Below are positions 44,832 through 55,003 of a stretch of DNA of 64,000 bases, in pieces (position 1 is the stretch's first letter; the number at the start of each line of letters is the position of its first letter). Source of the stretch: Lytechinus pictus (Eukaryota; Echinodermata; Echinoidea; Temnopleuroida; Toxopneustidae); assembly GCF_037042905.1 (NCBI RefSeq), contig NC_087258.1, positions 5,806,501 to 5,870,500 on the forward strand. Reading direction: 5' to 3'. Position numbers and translations under genes: made by a program. The notes below the pieces were generated by a model. The model did not search any database and was not told the DNA's origin. It saw nothing but the letters and a program-made list of their open reading frames with translations.

Positions 44832-46841
44832 TACACAACAAAAAAGTAAGTCCCCCTAAATCAAATTGCTCATGTAACTTTTGAACCGAATTATTTTCAG
44901 ATATGATATTTCATAGGTGGTTTTTCTACACTCATTAAGCAACCCCTGGGTAAAAATGAGATTGATCGGTTGAGTCATGCATGAGTAATTAAAGATTGAA
45001 CTAAAAATGACAATTTTTGAAAGTCACAAGAGTCGTTTTTCAGATAGTGCAAATACAAAGTTGGGCAAAAGTTATTTTTAGGTGAATTTTATGGTGTTAT
45101 GCTGTTTTACTATCCATCATTTAACCACTTCAGATCAAATTTTGATATCGTATGTTCATGGTTGAGTGAGCACAATGTATTGCAGGGGCCGCGGAAGCGG
45201 GGGGGGGGGCTTCAGCCCCCCACTTTTTTTCCAAAAGCATGTACAAAAATGTAAAAATGACCATACGATTGTGATATTTTGCATGGTTAGCCCCCCCTCC
45301 ACTTTGAAAACCGTTCCGCGGTCCCTGTATTGTGACGTATCATCATAGGGGTTTATGGTAGTATCCTCTACAACTTGTTAGATCATGTTAACATTTGAAA
45401 ATGTTGGTGGCTCCCCCGATTATAGGCCCCTCCCCCATTTTAAAATTCTGGATCCACCACTGATTTGTCCATACATTCAACTGATCCTGAGAAATTGTTA
45501 GGAAAAGAATACATTTATGCAGTATAAAGAGTAGACCTATTCATTCCTAAGTTTTCGAATGTGCTCGCTCAACCATGAAAATGTTTAAAGTTCGGAAAGT
45601 GTGTGGTGATAGAAATGATGGATGATAAAAACAACAGCAATTAAAATCACATTTAAAACCGAATTTGCCCCCAATATTCATTTTATTGCCCTTTAAAATG
45701 AGTCTGTGACATTGAAACTACCAATTTTCCCACTTTGATGCGTGCTCACTCATCCATAAATAACAAATCGATTTCATTTTTGCACAGAATACTGCCCATA
45801 GGTTGATAAACATATCCGCCAAACGACATTGCAAAAAACAGCCTTGAAAAAAAGTTCCACCAAGGGGTTACTTATTCTTAAACATATGCACCCATAATGT
45901 ACACAAGTCTATGAGAAGGGAAGTCAAAATTTTAACAAATATGAAATGAGGGTTTGTTTCATGGACGGTTTTTGTTACTTTTGCCAACAGTTCTTTGATG
46001 AAACTTTGGACATGGCTTCAAAGTAACACTATATCCAAAAGGCGCGCACACCAAAATAACCATTCGATACGGCACAGAGTGGGGCCAAGGCCTTGAACTT
46101 TCTTCTCATTTGCATAATTTTCGCATATTGTGTGCTCACTGATGCATTAAACATCGGGATTTTCATAAAAATCAAATCAGATGAACTATGCAAGGAGGTT
46201 TGTGACAGATATCCATAGTTACAAATTGAATTTTTCCAATAACGTAAAAAAGAGCTAATCACATTCCACATGTTCATTCAAGCGTTAATGTTTAATTTTG
46301 AATCATTTGAAGCATGTTAGTTGGTCATGAACATAACGAAAAAAGTTGAGAAAAGATCATTTTCAGTTACCAAAATGTAACAATACTTGCCTATGATCAT
46401 GATGGTATTTGAAAATCGTATTTTTTGCTTTCAATAAATGTTCATTGAACCGTGAAACGATAAATATTGTTGAAGATACTCTTCCCCAAAATATCTGTCA
46501 TCATATTCTATCATTTTTATTGATAGAAATGTGTTAAAAAATCCAATTATAGTAAATTTGGACCTGTGTTTATTCAACCGTAAAATTTAGCCAAAAGAGT
46601 TGTATCGTCTTTTAGAAAGTACCTTTTACAAGCCTTCTGACTATTTTTCATGATGAGAATATGGAATTAGTTCCAATAAAATGGAATCAAAGTCATGATA
46701 TTTGGCTTGTGGCTTTTGAAAAGTGACATTTTTGCCTTCTGACAGTGCTCACTGAAGCAACGACGTAAAATACGTCCATAACATCTATTCAGAACATATA
46801 GAGCTATTGTAATAAGGGGGGACTTACTTTTTTGTTGTGTA
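44832..46841. mobile_element. 2.0-kb mariner-like non-autonomous element
   Basis: The left end TACACAACAAAAAAGTAAGT plus CCCCC and its inverse GGGGGGACTTACTTTTTTGT plus TGTGTA on the right are flanked by TA on each side (44830-44831, 46842-46843). A TA target and TIRs of about 25 bp fit Tc1/mariner. There is no DDE transposase frame. The interior has a degenerate periodicity: variants of GTGCTCACTSATNCAT and TTCAACCGTGAAA recur near 45160, 45565, 45740, 46130, 46440, 46575 and 46745. A smaller element is nested at 45183-45327. Confidence 0.8.
45183..45327. mobile_element. 145-bp nested MITE (CAGGGGCCGCGGAA type)
   Basis: The left end CAGGGGCCGCGGAAGCGG and right end CCGTTCCGCGGTCCCTG are inverted with small differences. 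TATTG flanks both sides (45178-45182 and 45328-45332), a 5-bp direct repeat. The G and C runs inside the ends resemble the hAT-like elements here, but the duplication is shorter than 8 bp. It lies inside the mariner-like element and is therefore younger than it. Confidence 0.7.
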
Positions 46842-46843
46842 TA

Positions 46844-47936
46844 TATAAATTGCGACGAAACATAAATTTGTCATTACGTTGGCACCTTAGCGCCCCAATA
46901 TTATGTTTAACTTTTATTTTGTTCTAAATTGATTGGTTCTTCAAATATGTCCTTTTCATAAGGGGCGTCGGTCCTTGTTTCGGATATAGGGATGGGGGTT
47001 AAAATGAGAGAAAAAAAATTGGAGGGGGCACATCCTGTTAGCCAAATAATTATTCCTAAGCGTGCCAACATGACCAAGGACAGGTTTTCGTGCAATTGTA
47101 TTGGTGATATAACCAATCATCATAATTCATTTTTTATATAATGCTAGCAGTTCATGCTTAGCAAAATAATATTAATAAATGTACTGTATTTGTAGATTAA
47201 TTTTCGGTCATTTAAAATCATTATTCCTCACTCGCTACATGAATATGGGCGATTCCATGGTCAGTCGCATTACACTTTTACGTGTATTTGCTAATTGTGC
47301 TGTCAATTTTACAGGGGCAGGTTTTTTGTCAAGTTTATACTGTTATTATATCTTTGCATCCGAGGATTTTAAACAATACATACATTAAGATCGTATGCTG
47401 TATATTGTGGACGCCATGATGTCTCAAAAATCGGTCAGTTGCATTACACAAAAAGGACATGGAAAAATAGTGACTGATTACTTTTTAATATTTCTTCAAA
47501 TAAAAAACTCCAGTCAATCGCATTACACTTTGTCCGGCACCACAAATTTGAATTTTTTACCCCTTCCCGCAGCTTATATTTGAAAAATTTCGTAACATGA
47601 TGTAAAAAAATGACCTTCAGATTATCTAACTGAAAATTTTGCAAAACAAACGATAGTTTTATGTTACATTGAAATTAAGTAAAAATAGATATACCAAGTC
47701 ACATGTAGGCCCCTTTATAATTTTGATGTGGTTCGGATGCTGCTATAAGGAGATGGGTAAGAAAAAAATGATGCTAATCATGATCACCCTTTGTATTTAT
47801 GAACTTCCATATGAAGAAAATTTTTATCCAGATTTGAAAAAGAGCTATTATTTGGAAAATGTCCGCTTTTGCTTGGAATCGCCCACATGCTTGCCTCTTC
47901 CGCGAATTACCATACGATTCTTTCGCCCATGGGTAA
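46844..47936. other. Gene-free AT-rich stretch
   Basis: Contains three spaced copies of a CAGT(C/T)(A)RTCGCATTACAC-like phrase (near 47262, 47434 and 47512). No gene recognised. Confidence 0.4.
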
Positions 47937-48403
47937 TTAAAGGCATGATCCGGGCTGAAAATATCTATATCTAAATAAAAGGAGTAAAATTCACAAAGCA
48001 AAATGCTGAAAATTTCACTAAAATCGGATAACAAATAACGAAGTTATTGCATTTTGAAGTTTATCAATATTTTGTGAAAACAGTTATATGCACATCGTCA
48101 TGAGTATTCATTAGGTGGGCTGATGATGTCACATCCCAACTTTCCTTCTACTTTTGTTATTACATGAACTCATAATTGTTTTATTTTGTATACATGTGTA
48201 AATGGTGTGTCTCCATTGTGATGAAATAAGTTGCGGCAATAAATAACTTAAGCACTTAATCAGTTGTCAATCCAATTGTTTTAGTTCTTGGTAGAAAAAT
48301 TTGAATAAACCTAATTTCATGTAATAAAATACAAAAGAAAAAAGTGGAGATATGACATCAGCCCACCTAATGAATATTCATAACAAGTGGAACGCCTCTG
48401 GCA

Positions 48404-49588
48404 GTCTCGCCTGCATTACGCGATTTAATATAGCAGCAGTGCTAACTTTGAAAACTACTATTAAATAATCATTCACAAAAACACCATTCATATAATGACA
48501 TGATACCACGTTCATTGACCATAAATGACATTTGAACGGTGACTTAAGACTTGTCAACTACACCCATGTCCACATTTCATTCACTCTATCCATAAACTTT
48601 CAAAGTTATGATGGCAGTTCAACAATTACCCCAACATGGCCTAAGTTTATTGACCTTAACTGACCTTTGACCTTGGTTTTGTGACCTGAAACTCACAGGG
48701 GATGTTCAGTGATACTTGATTACTCTTATATCCCAAGTTGTATGAACTAGATCCATAAACTTTCAGAGTTAGGATGGTAATTCAACAAATACCCCTAACA
48801 CGGCCAAAGTTCATTGACCTTTAATGACCTTTGACCATGGTCATGTGACCTGAAACTCGTACAGGATGCTCAGTGATACTTGATTACTCTTATGTCCAAG
48901 TTTAATGAACTAGATCCATAAACTTTCAGAGTTAGGATGGTAATTTAACAAATATCCCCAACACGGCCAAAGTTCATTGACCTTAAATGACCATTGACCA
49001 TGGTCATGTGACCTGAAACTCGCACAGGATATTCAGTGGTACTTGATTAACCTAATGTCCAAGTTTCATGAACTAGATCCATAAATTTTCAAAGTTATGA
49101 TGGTAATTCAACAAATACCCCCAACTTGGCCAAAGTTCATTGACCCTAAATGACCTTTGACCTTGGTCACGTGACCTGAAACTCAGGCAGGATGTTTACT
49201 AATACTTGATTAACCTTATGCCCAAGTTTCATGAACTAGGTCCATATACTTTCTAAGTTATGATGTCATTTCAAAAACTTAACCTTCGGTTAAGATTTTG
49301 AAAATAATTCTCCCAACATGGTCTAAGTTCATTGACCCTAAATGACCTTTGACCTTGGTCATGTGACCTGAAACTCAGGCAGGATATTCAGTAATACTTG
49401 ATTAAGCTTATGTCCAAGTTTCATGAACTAGGTTCATATACTTTCTAAGTTATGATGTAATTTCAAAAAATTAACCTTAGGTTAAGATTTGATGTTGACG
49501 CCGCCGCCGCCGCCGCCACCGCCGCCGCCGTCGCCGTCGGAAAAGCGGCGCCTATAGTCTCGCTCTGCTATGCAGGCGAGACAAAAAT
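48404..49588 (+). mobile_element. Helentron-like element with 164-bp tandem core
   Basis: The left end carries GTCTCGCCTGC (48404-48414). The same sequence with one bulged T forms the 5' arm of a terminal hairpin at 49557-49582 (GTCTCGCTCTGC TAT GCAGGCGAGAC), followed by AAAAA. Between them lie about five tandem units of roughly 164 bases. Each holds CCAAAGTTCATTGACC, TGACCTTTGACC, GTGACCTGAAACTC, AGGATGTTCAGTGATACTTG and AGTTTCATGAACTAGATCCA. A 5' subterminal repeat matching a 3' hairpin is a hallmark of Helentron/HINE elements. Tandem cores of about 160 bases are also known from pearl-like elements of bivalves. No Rep/helicase frame. Confidence 0.7.
49496..49545 (+). repeat. (GCC)n microsatellite
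   Basis: About 14 GCC-type triplets with ACC and GTC interruptions, lying between the last tandem unit and the terminal hairpin of the Helentron-like element. Similar GACGGACG-type triplet runs occupy the same place in the element at 56933-58078. Confidence 0.85.
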
Positions 49589-49944
49589 GTGCCTAGAACT
49601 GATTCACCGGAATAACGCAAATCTTTAAAATTCAATAACTTCGCTATTTGTTATCCGATTTTGATCAAATTTTCAACATTTTTCTATGTGAATTTTACTC
49701 TATTGAGATAAAAATATCTCTAGCCTGGACCATCCCTTTAATGTGTTTCTACTTGCAAGCTAACAATTAACTTTCTTAACGTAGTTTACTTGGTCAACTT
49801 ATGTATGCAACATAATTTTGGATAGGAAACGCTATTTTTACTTTAAATGTGAAAAAATGATACATGAAAAGTTTATAGTCGTGGTTTATGCATGCAGTAA
49901 ATGTCAGTTCAGTAGACACTGATAAATGAAGCATACACTCATGA

Positions 49945-50765
49945 ATGAACGTCCATATCTTAATTATGGAATTCTGGCATGGGGTAATGCCTCTCAAACG
50001 AGACTCAATAAAGTCTTGCTACTTCAGAAAAAAGTACTGAGAATAATATGCAATATGTCCTTTAGAGCTCATACAGATGAATTGTTTCGTCATAAACGTA
50101 TCCTTAAAGTCAATGACCTGTACCGCTTGCAACTATTCCAATTCATGTATCAGCTAGATAGAAATAGTGTACCTAATGTCATACAAAAGAAATTTATGAG
50201 AAACAATACTTTACATTCATATAATACGAGACATTCAAATGACTATCACTTACCCAAAAGTAGAACAGTATTTTCTAGCAAAACTGTATTTTTCACAGGA
50301 CCAAAACTCTGGAATTCTCTGGACAGAGTAATAAAAGAGGCAGCTAATCTAAACCGATTTAAAATACTCATCAAAAAATTTATTCTGAATTCTTATTGAT
50401 TCAATCAAATATTTTGTGAACCTCATACTTACCCACGGTAGTATTGATTATTTTAAAGTCAATATTTAATTTTGTATATAGTGTAAATCCATTTGTGTTA
50501 CAGTGTTTATATATAATTTTATAGAATTTTGCTGATTATTTTACTCTACTTATATCATATTACCCTTGTATAAAATTTTGATAGGGGGTCTACATTTTAC
50601 AAGCTTTGCTTTTTAGTAGACCCCTCCACTTTTTTCATTTCATTGCTACGTTTCAATCCTGTGTGTTATGCATTTTTTTTCATTGTTAAAATGATTTATT
50701 ATAAATGTACTTTGATGATTGTGGAATATGAATATATCAATAAATAAATAAATAAAATAAAAATT
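49945..50765 (+). mobile_element. 5'-truncated CR1-group LINE, C-terminus and 3' UTR
   Basis: An uninterrupted frame to the TGA at 50397-50399 encodes PYLNYGILAWGNASQTRLNK, VLLLQKKVLRIICNMSFRAH, HKRILKVNDLYRLQLFQFMY and FFTGPKLWNSLDRVIKEA, ending FILNSY. It is close to the C-terminus of the minus-strand LINE at 27840-31960, so the two belong to the same clade. The 3' UTR contains a 9-bp stem-loop, GGGGTCTAC (50585-50593) with GTAGACCCC (50616-50624), and ends in AATAAATAAATAAAATAAAAA. Homology starts at about 49948. The intact frame suggests a recent insertion. Confidence 0.88.
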
Positions 50766-50978
50766 CATAAATGCACCCGCCTTGTCTAAATTTAGAATGG
50801 AGTCAACGACCAATGATCGATATTAAGATGGATAAACTTTGCATTATGAGATCAGTTTAATGAGTGAAGTATCAGCTACTTATGGTCACGATTCCCCCAT
50901 TTATGCAATTAATGACAACACCTGTATATTTTTAGTAATACACTAGGTCTCCCCCTTTTCACGTTACATATTGTATTT
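50766..50978. other. Short unannotated spacer
   Basis: AT-rich, nothing recognised. Confidence 0.4.
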
Positions 50979-51750
50979 GAAGAGCTCACTTGCAAAAGGG
51001 GTTAGGTCCATTTTTCATCAAATTTGATTTTTTTTGGTCTCAATATTTAGATTTTAGTAGCTCAAAGATGATACCAAAGAAAAATTAAAATTCCCATTAA
51101 ACAGTGATCTAAAATGGCAAAGAAAAATCAAATTTTTCAAAAGGGGTTAGGTCCACACAAATTTTTTTTGGAAAAGAATATTTAAAAAAAATATGAAGAC
51201 AGGTAGACTTCTTTTATACCCAATTTGTTCTCATGGTAGGGTATCATGGAAATTTAGTTTCGCATAAGAATATTGCAATATGGGAGAATTTAAAAAATGA
51301 TTTTCTTGGAGTGGACCTAACCCCTTTGCAACCAAACTCTTCTGAAGAGCTCATTTGTCAAAAGGGGTTAGGTCCATTTTCATGAATTTTGTTTTTTGTC
51401 TCAAAACCTCTAAATTTTTAGTCGCTCTGATGATACAAAAGAAAATTTGAAATTCACACGAAAACGTGAATTAAAGTGGCTTTAATCAAAATAGATTGAA
51501 GTCATTTCAGTTTGCTTGCAAAAGGGGTTAGGTCCACAATGATTTTTTTTCTTTTTAACATATGTACAAAAAAATTGAAGACAGGTAGATTTCTTTTATA
51601 CCCAATTTATGTTCACATGATAGGGTAGTACATCATGACAATCTAGTCTCTCATAAGAATATTGCAACAATTGAGAATAAAAAACATGTTTTTTTTTTTC
51701 TCGGAATAGTCCAAAGTGCACCTTACCCCTTTGGCAACCAAACTCTTAAT
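50979..51750. mobile_element. Tandem dimer of a ~385-bp MITE (GGGGTTAGGTCCA type)
   Basis: Two head-to-tail units, about 50979-51350 and 51351-51750. Each starts GAAGAGCTCA(C/T)TTGYMAAAGGGG then TTAGGTCCATTTT. Each ends in CTAACCCCTTTGCAACC or CTTACCCCTTTGGCAACC followed by AAACTCTT. The ends are inverted to each other. Within each unit AAAAGGGGTTAGGTCCACA recurs in the middle, followed by GAAGACAGGTAGA(C/T)TTCTTT and TATACCCAATTT. A single unit with inverted ends looks like a MITE; the dimer shares the central border. Confidence 0.75.
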
Positions 51751-51753
51751 TTG

Positions 51754-51880
51754 TTGCTTTTTTTTTTGGGGGGGGGGGTCGGAAAGCAAAGTGGCTATTT
51801 AATCTAGATCATATCATTCCCGAAATGGATAAGAAACCGACCCCCCCCCAAAAAAAAAAAAAAAAAAAAAAAAAAAGCAT
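51754..51880. repeat. Homopolymer fold-back palindrome
   Basis: TTGC, a T run, a G run and TCGG on the left are mirrored by CCGAC, a C run, an A run of about 28 and GCAT on the right, with a ~65-base middle. It could be a fold-back insertion with expanded homopolymers. Confidence 0.7.
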
Positions 51881-52916
51881 AACACCAGAGATTCAATGCA
51901 AGTTATAACATTGAATGAGTGTCAACACATGGGGGCAGGGAAACTGTCCGTTTCCCCTACGATTTTCAAATAGAGAAAAAAGGAGCAAAAAGGAGACTCT
52001 AAGCTTTACAACGGTAGGTCATTTGTCTATTGTATTTGTTTGAGTTATGATAAATCATCGCTAAATCTCGGTTTCGTTTTTGTGACGCACTGTATAATTA
52101 TTTAAGAAAAGAATATGACCTAAACTTTGGGTCACCTGTTCCCCTCCCATGCAGGCGCCGCCCCCGACTCAAATATTAAACATCACATACCCACACACTC
52201 CCCTCATGCATTCACACACAAACACATCCTCACAAACCCCCAAAACACACTATAAATCTCTCGCCATTTGCTTTCTCTGCCTCTCCGTCTGTCTTTCTCT
52301 CTCTCTCTCTCCCTCTTCAATCCCTTTTGCACCAGTGTTAAAAAATACTTCAGACTTTCCTCAGAAATTCCTTTGGACAACCCACTTGTCCATAAAGACA
52401 AACATACTGAATGCCTTTTTTTTAATTCAACCATGCCGCAAATATTTTTTATTCCAAAAAAGCTGATAATTATACAAACATGCAAAATTATTTGCATGTT
52501 CCAGTCAATTTTACTTCACAGAAATTGTACAAATAGCAATGGAAAGTCACAAACATTGACAATAATTCTACTCCACTAAATGAGTCAGTATTGATGTCCA
52601 CCTACCTCCAATATTCTGAGATCATAATGATCATATGACACATGATACATTAATACAAATGACATGATCAGTGATTTTTTACTGAAAAATTGTTACAAGC
52701 TACCAAAACCATCGCAGCTGATTGGCTCAGAGGAAATTTGGCAGTGAAAATTATTCACAAGACATTTTGTGAATAATTTTGCTGTCCCATGGTTTGGGTC
52801 TCCAAACTACATCACAAGGTACAGGGTTCCAGTCCCTGTCAGTGCACACAAACTTACTTCAGAAAGACATTAACCCGAATTTCACCGATTCTACCAAGGA
52901 GAGGTACATGTACACC
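51881..52916. other. Gene-free stretch
   Basis: Includes a CT-rich tract at 52278-52320. A small perfect hairpin, AAAATTATTCACAA (52747-52760) with TTGTGAATAATTTT (52767-52780), also lies here. No coding signal. Confidence 0.45.
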
Positions 52917-53046
52917 AGAGGACGTAACACAAAGCTTAGCAATGATCATAGTTCATTTTTCTACAACTGATTCCATTGACTACAATGTACAATCAATCGT
53001 GAAAATCAAGCTTACAATTAATCACTAATCTGTGTGTTACGGGACC
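52917..53046. mobile_element. Fold-back MITE (CGTAACACAAAGCTTAGCAATGA type)
   Basis: GGACGTAACACAAAGCTTAG at the left mirrors CTAATCTGTGTGTTACGGGA at the right with mismatches. The subterminal block ATTAATCACTAATC belongs to the CAATCAATCG family seen at 17100 and 44329. Confidence 0.65.
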
Positions 53047-53047
53047 C

Positions 53048-53176
53048 AGGAGCCTGTAACATGAAGTTTAGCGATTGATTGTGGGGTCGATTTATACGAT
53101 TAATTGCATTGACATGTGGTGTATGATCAATCATACAATTTAGCCCCACGGTCAATCACTATGTTACAGACTCAGA
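53048..53176. mobile_element. Second, adjacent fold-back MITE
   Basis: AGGAGCCTGTAACATGAAGT, GCGATTGATTGTGGGG at the left mirror CCCCACGGTCAATCACTATG and TTACAGACTCAGAGC at the right. It starts within two bases of the end of the preceding MITE. Confidence 0.65.
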
Positions 53177-54552
53177 GCTGTTTCACAAAGAGGTTCATCA
53201 AGAACTTACATAGGATTTCATGAACAATCGAAATAAGTACTTCTTCTAGAACTCAATCTTTCTCCTGACAATTCAACAAAGAATGGCCTCATTGCTAACA
53301 GTTTCATACAAATTGTAAAAAAGAACACCTATTTGGTTTTAAATCCACTGTTTTAGTCGATTAAGTCAGCATGTATATATTGACAAAGCATCAAATAAAG
53401 AATGTGTGCTTTTATTGAAGCGTGCAAAAATGATACACACAAATTGTGGTGTTTTTTTTCAATAGTGAGTCCACTGTTAATATTAATCAATGTACATGAA
53501 CTGTTGTTGGCTCATTTAGGCTTGACCTTAATAACAAGTGTTCATTTAGAGTAGTATGCGCTATGATAAAAGCGTGCATTATTTATTCAGTGCCTTAGTG
53601 TGAATAAGGCAATGAATTAAGCATGAGCAATGCACGAGAGCTGCATAAACCATGTTTTCAAACCATGAATTCAAATCGCCTTCACGAATCCTGGCTAATA
53701 GGCTTGCTTGATGAACCATAAGATAATTGCTGTGACCTTGATTCTTAAGTAACAGCAAGAGCAAAATGTACAAAGAGAGGCTTGATAAAGTACTACCTAT
53801 ACAAATCTGTTCCTAAGACCTATTTGACAACTGATATTGCCGGTTTTGTCCAATTTAAAATGCTGGACCACAATTAATACTCCTATGAACCGAATGTGTA
53901 AGATCTGCACATTCATGTTTTCTAAAGTAAATAGTTCCTTTAGTATAAAATTCCTGTACCCAACATATCCCAAACAAAAATAAAATGAAAGTACAATGGG
54001 TGAGTCAATTTTTAACTCTGAACTGCTGCCCTCACTCATGTATAAAGCAGCCGTGGTGAAAATTGGAAGCAAAGTGGGGCATAAGTATGTAATGGAAAAA
54101 AATACATCCTATGAATATGCTGATTCACATGAAAAAATGATGAATCCTTGATTTGTCCAAATTCAAGTTCAATTCAATCCAAAATACTGCTCAGAATATA
54201 TCTGCACCCATTACCCATTCATAACCCTTCTATAACTATTCAAAAGATGTTAGAATGAAGAATGGAAAAAATGCATTCTTATTTCCCCTTCCTCAATTTT
54301 ATTTATAATTATATTTGCATTAATATGACAAGAGTGTTTTATAAAGAAATTTCCAAGAGACTGCAAACAGAGTTGGCAGAGTTACTCTAACTTTAAAAAG
54401 TATCAAGTTGACAAAGACCCCAATAGACTCTACAAACATCTATTTCTTTTTCCAAACAGAAGTACCTCTGCCACATCTGGATGCATATAAACAAGAAAAG
54501 GAATGGACTATCTAAAAGAACAAGGAAAAGAAGTGAAAGAGACAGAGGTGGA
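53177..54552. other. 3' flank and likely 3' UTR of DDOST
   Basis: On the minus strand, AATAAA-type signals occur at about 54299 and 53578, either of which could end the DDOST transcript. Nothing else was recognised. Confidence 0.35.
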
Positions 54553-54708
54553 TTACTCCTTTTTGCTCTTGTCGCTGTCACGATGGTGTAAAAATACAAA
54601 ACTGAAGACAAAGACACCAAACATCATAGAGAAGGCACTTGCGTAGTAAGGGAATGCAGACGGGATGAAACGCTCAAACTGGGTGTGCTCAAAAGGACGG
54701 ACTGAGAC
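54553..54708 (-). CDS. DDOST: DDOST exon f (last coding exon)
   Basis: Encodes [19 protein letters not shown], a ~20-residue membrane span ([20 protein letters not shown]) and the cytosolic tail [11 protein letters not shown], then TAA at 54553-54555. Acceptor AATTCCTCCAG. Strongest family match of the gene. Confidence 0.96.
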   Translation of the reverse strand, partial: VSVRPFEHTQFERFIPSAFPYYASAFSMMFGVFVFSFVFLHHRDSDKSKKE

Positions 54709-54961
54709 CTGGAGGAATTAACAAAAGGCAAGTGTGAGTAACCATACTGCTGAAAATGTCCTGGAGCAATAATGAATGAACCAAAAATGAATGAATAAAT
54801 TAGTGAATTAATTAAGTGAATGAATCAATCAATCAATCATCCAACAAATCAGTCAATCAATCAATCACCCAATGAATGAAAGAACTAATTAATTCATGAA
54901 TGAATGAATGGATCAATCAACCAACCAGTGAGTCAGTCAGTCAATCAAATCAGTCAATCAG

Positions 54962-55003
<42 letters not shown>

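Larger units (their letters stand above)
47937..49741. mobile_element. TTAA-flanked MITE, family C, with nested Helentron-like element
   Basis: TTAA at 47937-47940 and 49738-49741. Left end AGGCATGATCCGGGCTGAAA and right end TAGCCTGGACCATCCCT are inverted. Subterminal ACTAAAATCGGATAACAAAT and AACGAAGTTATTGCATTTT are mirrored on the right as AATAACTTCGCTATTTGTTA and TCCGATTTTGATC. About 1.2 kb of the 1.8 kb is a second element (48404-49588). A truncated family C end is at 6595. Confidence 0.85.

Noticed and set aside
50979..51750. GGGGTTAGG repeats as interstitial telomere sequence
   Set aside because: The motif is spaced hundreds of bases apart and belongs to MITE ends; there is no (TTAGGG)n tandem run.
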